This document shows positions 60,936 to 64,000 of a stretch of 64,000 nucleotides of DNA, piece after piece; positions within the stretch are counted from its first letter, which is position 1; the number at the start of each line of letters is the position of its first letter. The notes beneath the pieces were generated by a model. It was not told the origin of the DNA. It saw only the letters and a program-made list of their open reading frames with translations, and searched no databases. The stretch is from Echinostoma caproni (lineage: Eukaryota; Platyhelminthes; Trematoda; Plagiorchiida; Echinostomatidae), in contig UZAN01039778.1 in NCBI GenBank assembly GCA_900618425.1, positions 37,555-101,554 on the forward strand, in the 5' to 3' direction. The translations under genes and the position numbers were made by a program.

Positions 60936-62636
60936 CAGTGCATCAACTTTATAAAAACTACCAAACATCTTCAATTTTAGGTTAATGACAGGCAAAGGAT
61001 GAAATCGTGTTAAAAATAAATCAGTTCAGTTTGAGTCATAAAATCTGGGAAAAAGTAAGGTTTGTTGTAATTTATCCTTGTTTTTTTCCTGCACACAGAT
61101 CTGCAAACTCCGCGTGGATTCTTCTAATGCCAGTTACTATTTGAAGGTTTGTCATCAGTTATAAGAGACGAACGCGAATCTTTGAATTGTATTGGATCAG
61201 AAGGACAGTTATGAGGAAACACATCATCAGCATCTGATGTTAGACACGATCACACGTGAAGGTTCCTAAAAACCAAACCAGAAAATAGGCGTAACTCAAT
61301 ACCATGATACAATTTTACTTCAGCACAGTATAAACGTAGCATATTTGGCCCTATCGATTCGGTAAGAGCTTCATGAGTGATGACATAACAGCATTATGAA
61401 AACGAGGCTCGGAAGTGTGAAAACAGATTCGGGTTTACATGTTATTTAGCACGAAGACAAGTTTCCTGCCTGTTGGTTCAAACAGGGTTGTCAAGCAGGG
61501 GTAAACAGGTGCTTGCGTTTAATGCTCTTTAAACAAATGGATTTTACTTCCATCGTGAAGCACCCCCCTGTCGGTCACCTAAACTAAAGGCATGGGTTAC
61601 CTGCTAAGTGACCCCCTAGACAACCAAAGCGTTCACAAAATACCGCTTTTTGCTTTACTTAAACACAGTTTGGCTCACAAATGGCTTGTTTGTTATCCCG
61701 GCCTAAAACTGCACCAAGCCCAGCAGACACAGTATCAAAAAATAAGAAACGAGTGGATACGGAAGCGGGATGACACTAGCTGATAGGAGTGATTTGGGCA
61801 ATACGTGCAATAATCATGGCAGCATGTTCAAACAATACAGTTCCCAAAATCCACCGAGAACGGACGACAGCCTCACACTGAATAATAATGACAGATGATT
61901 GGAGTTTCCTCGAATTACTGGAGATATTTTTGTTTGAAATCTGCACAATGGTATCGTTCTGTTGCACTGTTATCTTGCTTACGTTTACTGCATACGTGTT
62001 TGAACATCATAGGTGAGTTTCAGATAGAGAAGCGAGAAAATCTGCATTTATAAAGTACGGTGATTATTGTCTTCGGTGATCGGTCGATGAAAGTCACTAA
62101 ACGTGCAACCTACAAGTAGAATAAAGAGAGCATCTTTTACTCGGTAACTTTATTGAGAATATCCTCGAGTTCTCTATGACCAGTATGTTCCAGGACAGAA
62201 GACTGCGTTTTCAGGTTCATTTCCACCTGAAAGTTGGTAAATTATTTGTGAACAAGGACCGACAACGCACGGAAGGAGCTTAAATAAAATCATACAGTAA
62301 AATAAAGGATCAGGGAAGCACGAATTGAATTCAAAATTGTGACAAAACCTTCGAACTACACACAAACTAAGTGATTGACATTCTTGCAACATATTTTTTC
62401 AACATCCGTCAATAAATGCAGAGGATATTCGAGTGATAACTGACACAAAGAAAATTATAGAATGCAAAAGCAGTTACAAAAGAATTTGCAAATTATTTTC
62501 TTTTTGAATTCGATTGGAGTGAACATGCAGTCAGCTGTCTCTCTCTTCGTTGCTGTCGGGCCAAAAGTGAACTGACCGACTATCACTGAAGACGATGCCT
62601 AAACAGTTGTGAATGACCAATTTGGTTCAGATTAGG
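60936..62636. other. No recognisable gene
   Basis: Spacer between two SINE-like copies. Short frames (for example 61592-61783 and the reverse frame 62174-62392) have no motif. Confidence 0.45.
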
Positions 62637-62838
62637 TAGAAGCTGGTTGGGCCAGTGGTAGCACACACGCGATGGGTCCGGAGTTCAAATCACTAAGGGG
62701 ACGGTGGATATGCACTGCTGATGAACCCTAATAAGAGTAAAACTCGAGTATAGTGTTTAAGTGTGTGTAGCTGACTGGAAAAACTGAGGATTGTGCGTGA
62801 CGATGGAGTCTGAAGGATAGTCAGTTCAAATCAGTATC
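62637..62838 (+). repeat. SINE-like tRNA-derived repeat, copy 4
   Basis: Plus-strand copy with head agctggttgggccagtggta and box B gatgggtccggagttcaaat. Body blocks include ggtggatatgcactgctgat and ctgaggattgtgcgtga, and the tail is gaaggatagtcag. About 12 bases are missing before box B compared with the copies at 31.8 and 60.7 kb. Confidence 0.75.
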
Positions 62839-64000
62839 ATTCGTACCACACCAATGCTCCCAAGTAATTCTGAGTTAGCTGGGAATTACTTTATTTTTTC
62901 TTAGGTCGATGGTGAACGTCTGAGTAATCTTCCAAACTACACATGTAACTTGGGCCTCATCGGCAGGTGGTCAGAATTCATGGGTCGACTAGTTGAAGTT
63001 ACAGTTAGTTAGACTTCCATATAACTCGTCATAGTTGTTTCAGAGTGGTAATCCAATATTGTGAGGCAACGCCAGTTAGGAATCCAAGAGATAACCCGAT
63101 CATAACCAACAAGAGGGCACTATTCGGAACTAATCAAAAGTCATATTGAAAGACAACGCATTTTAGCAAAGAAACTTGTTTTTGATGACTCATCAAGTGG
63201 CCATCATATATTTCTTTTAGAGAATTTCTACGTAAAATAGGACATTGAATAGATCAATATGCAAACGCAAAAGATTCTCTCACGATGACGAACCCAAAAT
63301 AGTTCATTAACACTTACCGTTTGGTCAGATTCGACGAAGTGTGAAACGATGGCACTTGTGAAAAATCACATTCAATAGCCAGTTAGTTCTGAGTATTAGT
63401 GTGAAATAATTAATAATGATTCGAGCTGACCAGCATTCAGACTTCAGTTGTAATAGATTTAATGACACCAGTATTTAAGCAGATAGTGTGATCCTCCAGA
63501 ATCCTTGTAGGTAGGAGCCTCCTCGTGCGGTCGATATAAGTCGCTTCAAAGAAACTCGTAAACAGGTACACACAAAACGAGACTGCAGAAGCAGTAATAC
63601 TGTTTTTGATTTGCAAACTGAGGAAGTGTCTGAGCATAAATACGACATGTTGTTTCGAAGCCTGGAGTGCGTTTCTCACAGCGATTCTCAGTTGGAATTG
63701 ACCAAATCCAGAACTGTTTCCCCTATTGAACGGGAGAGAGAAGTATACGGCATACTGTTCTAGACTTAGAAGTCTCTCCCCTGAAAGATTATTTCATAAA
63801 GTGCTCTTCCCAAAACGTGCTGGATAACCGTTTTTTAGGACAGCATCACGGACGAAGGATAGTTCCCTATTTATGGTTTCATAACTACATATTTTCACCG
63901 CTCTATTTATCAAGCATGGAATCAGATTTGAATTTTGTTTTGAGTTGCATAGAAGTTTTGAGCAACGGGTTAGCGCAAAATGGGACGTCTATCTCTGTTA
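62839..64000. other. No recognisable gene
   Basis: AT-rich end of the window. A 20-odd base piece near 63418 resembles the tail end of the SINE-like family on the minus strand. A reverse frame at 63437-63679 has no recognised motif. Confidence 0.45.

Noticed and set aside
1..64000. CRISPR array, bacterial operon or phage region
   Set aside because: No regularly spaced repeats, ribosome binding sites or prokaryotic gene packing. All recognisable elements are metazoan retroelements or a spliced receptor gene.

Overview
This window looks like part of a flatworm nuclear genome, most likely a digenean trematode. It is AT-rich, gene-poor and full of decayed retroelements. The elements are the set usual in flukes: CR1-like and RTE-like non-LTR retrotransposons and Penelope-like elements (PLEs) with a GIY-YIG endonuclease. 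There are also short repeats with tRNA-like promoter boxes. No bacterial operons, Shine-Dalgarno sites or CRISPR arrays are visible. The species cannot be named from the sequence alone.

Layout. 0.65-3.3 kb: a decayed PLE, interrupted by the 3' part of a second PLE that is flanked by a ~105 bp inverted repeat. 5.8-8.3 kb: a broken CR1-like LINE whose catalytic YADD is lost. 8.3-29 kb: mostly unrecognised AT-rich DNA with two coding-like segments near 11 kb, a SINE-like copy at 24 kb and several degenerate tRNA-like pieces. 29.2-31.2 kb: a second CR1-like remnant. 31.8 kb: a second SINE-like copy. 32.3-35.5 kb: a nearly full-length but frame-broken RTE-like LINE. 39.6-42.1 kb: a third CR1-like LINE. 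42.24-43.0 kb: an assembly gap of 764 N.

47.06-56.94 kb holds the one confident host gene, a class A (rhodopsin-like) G-protein-coupled receptor in two coding exons. The exons join in phase across an 8.55 kb intron to give 444 residues. It keeps the TM2 Asp, the TM3-ECL2 cysteines, the ECL2 C-x-E-x-W motif and the TM5 and TM6 prolines. Its two activation motifs are abnormal: DRY reads N-R-S and NPxxY reads G-P-x-x-L.

The big intron contains several things. On the same strand are three short exon-like segments with good splice signals and matching phases, a possible unrecognised nested gene that would encode a cysteine-rich protein. There is also a small antisense ORF with a signal-peptide-like start, a LINE fragment, a PLE endonuclease relic and a SINE-like fragment. 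Downstream, 57.9-60.6 kb has further unassigned exon-like segments, and 60.7-62.8 kb has two more SINE-like copies.

Most of the window is therefore transposon debris. The receptor and the exon-like material in and after its intron are the parts most worth follow-up.
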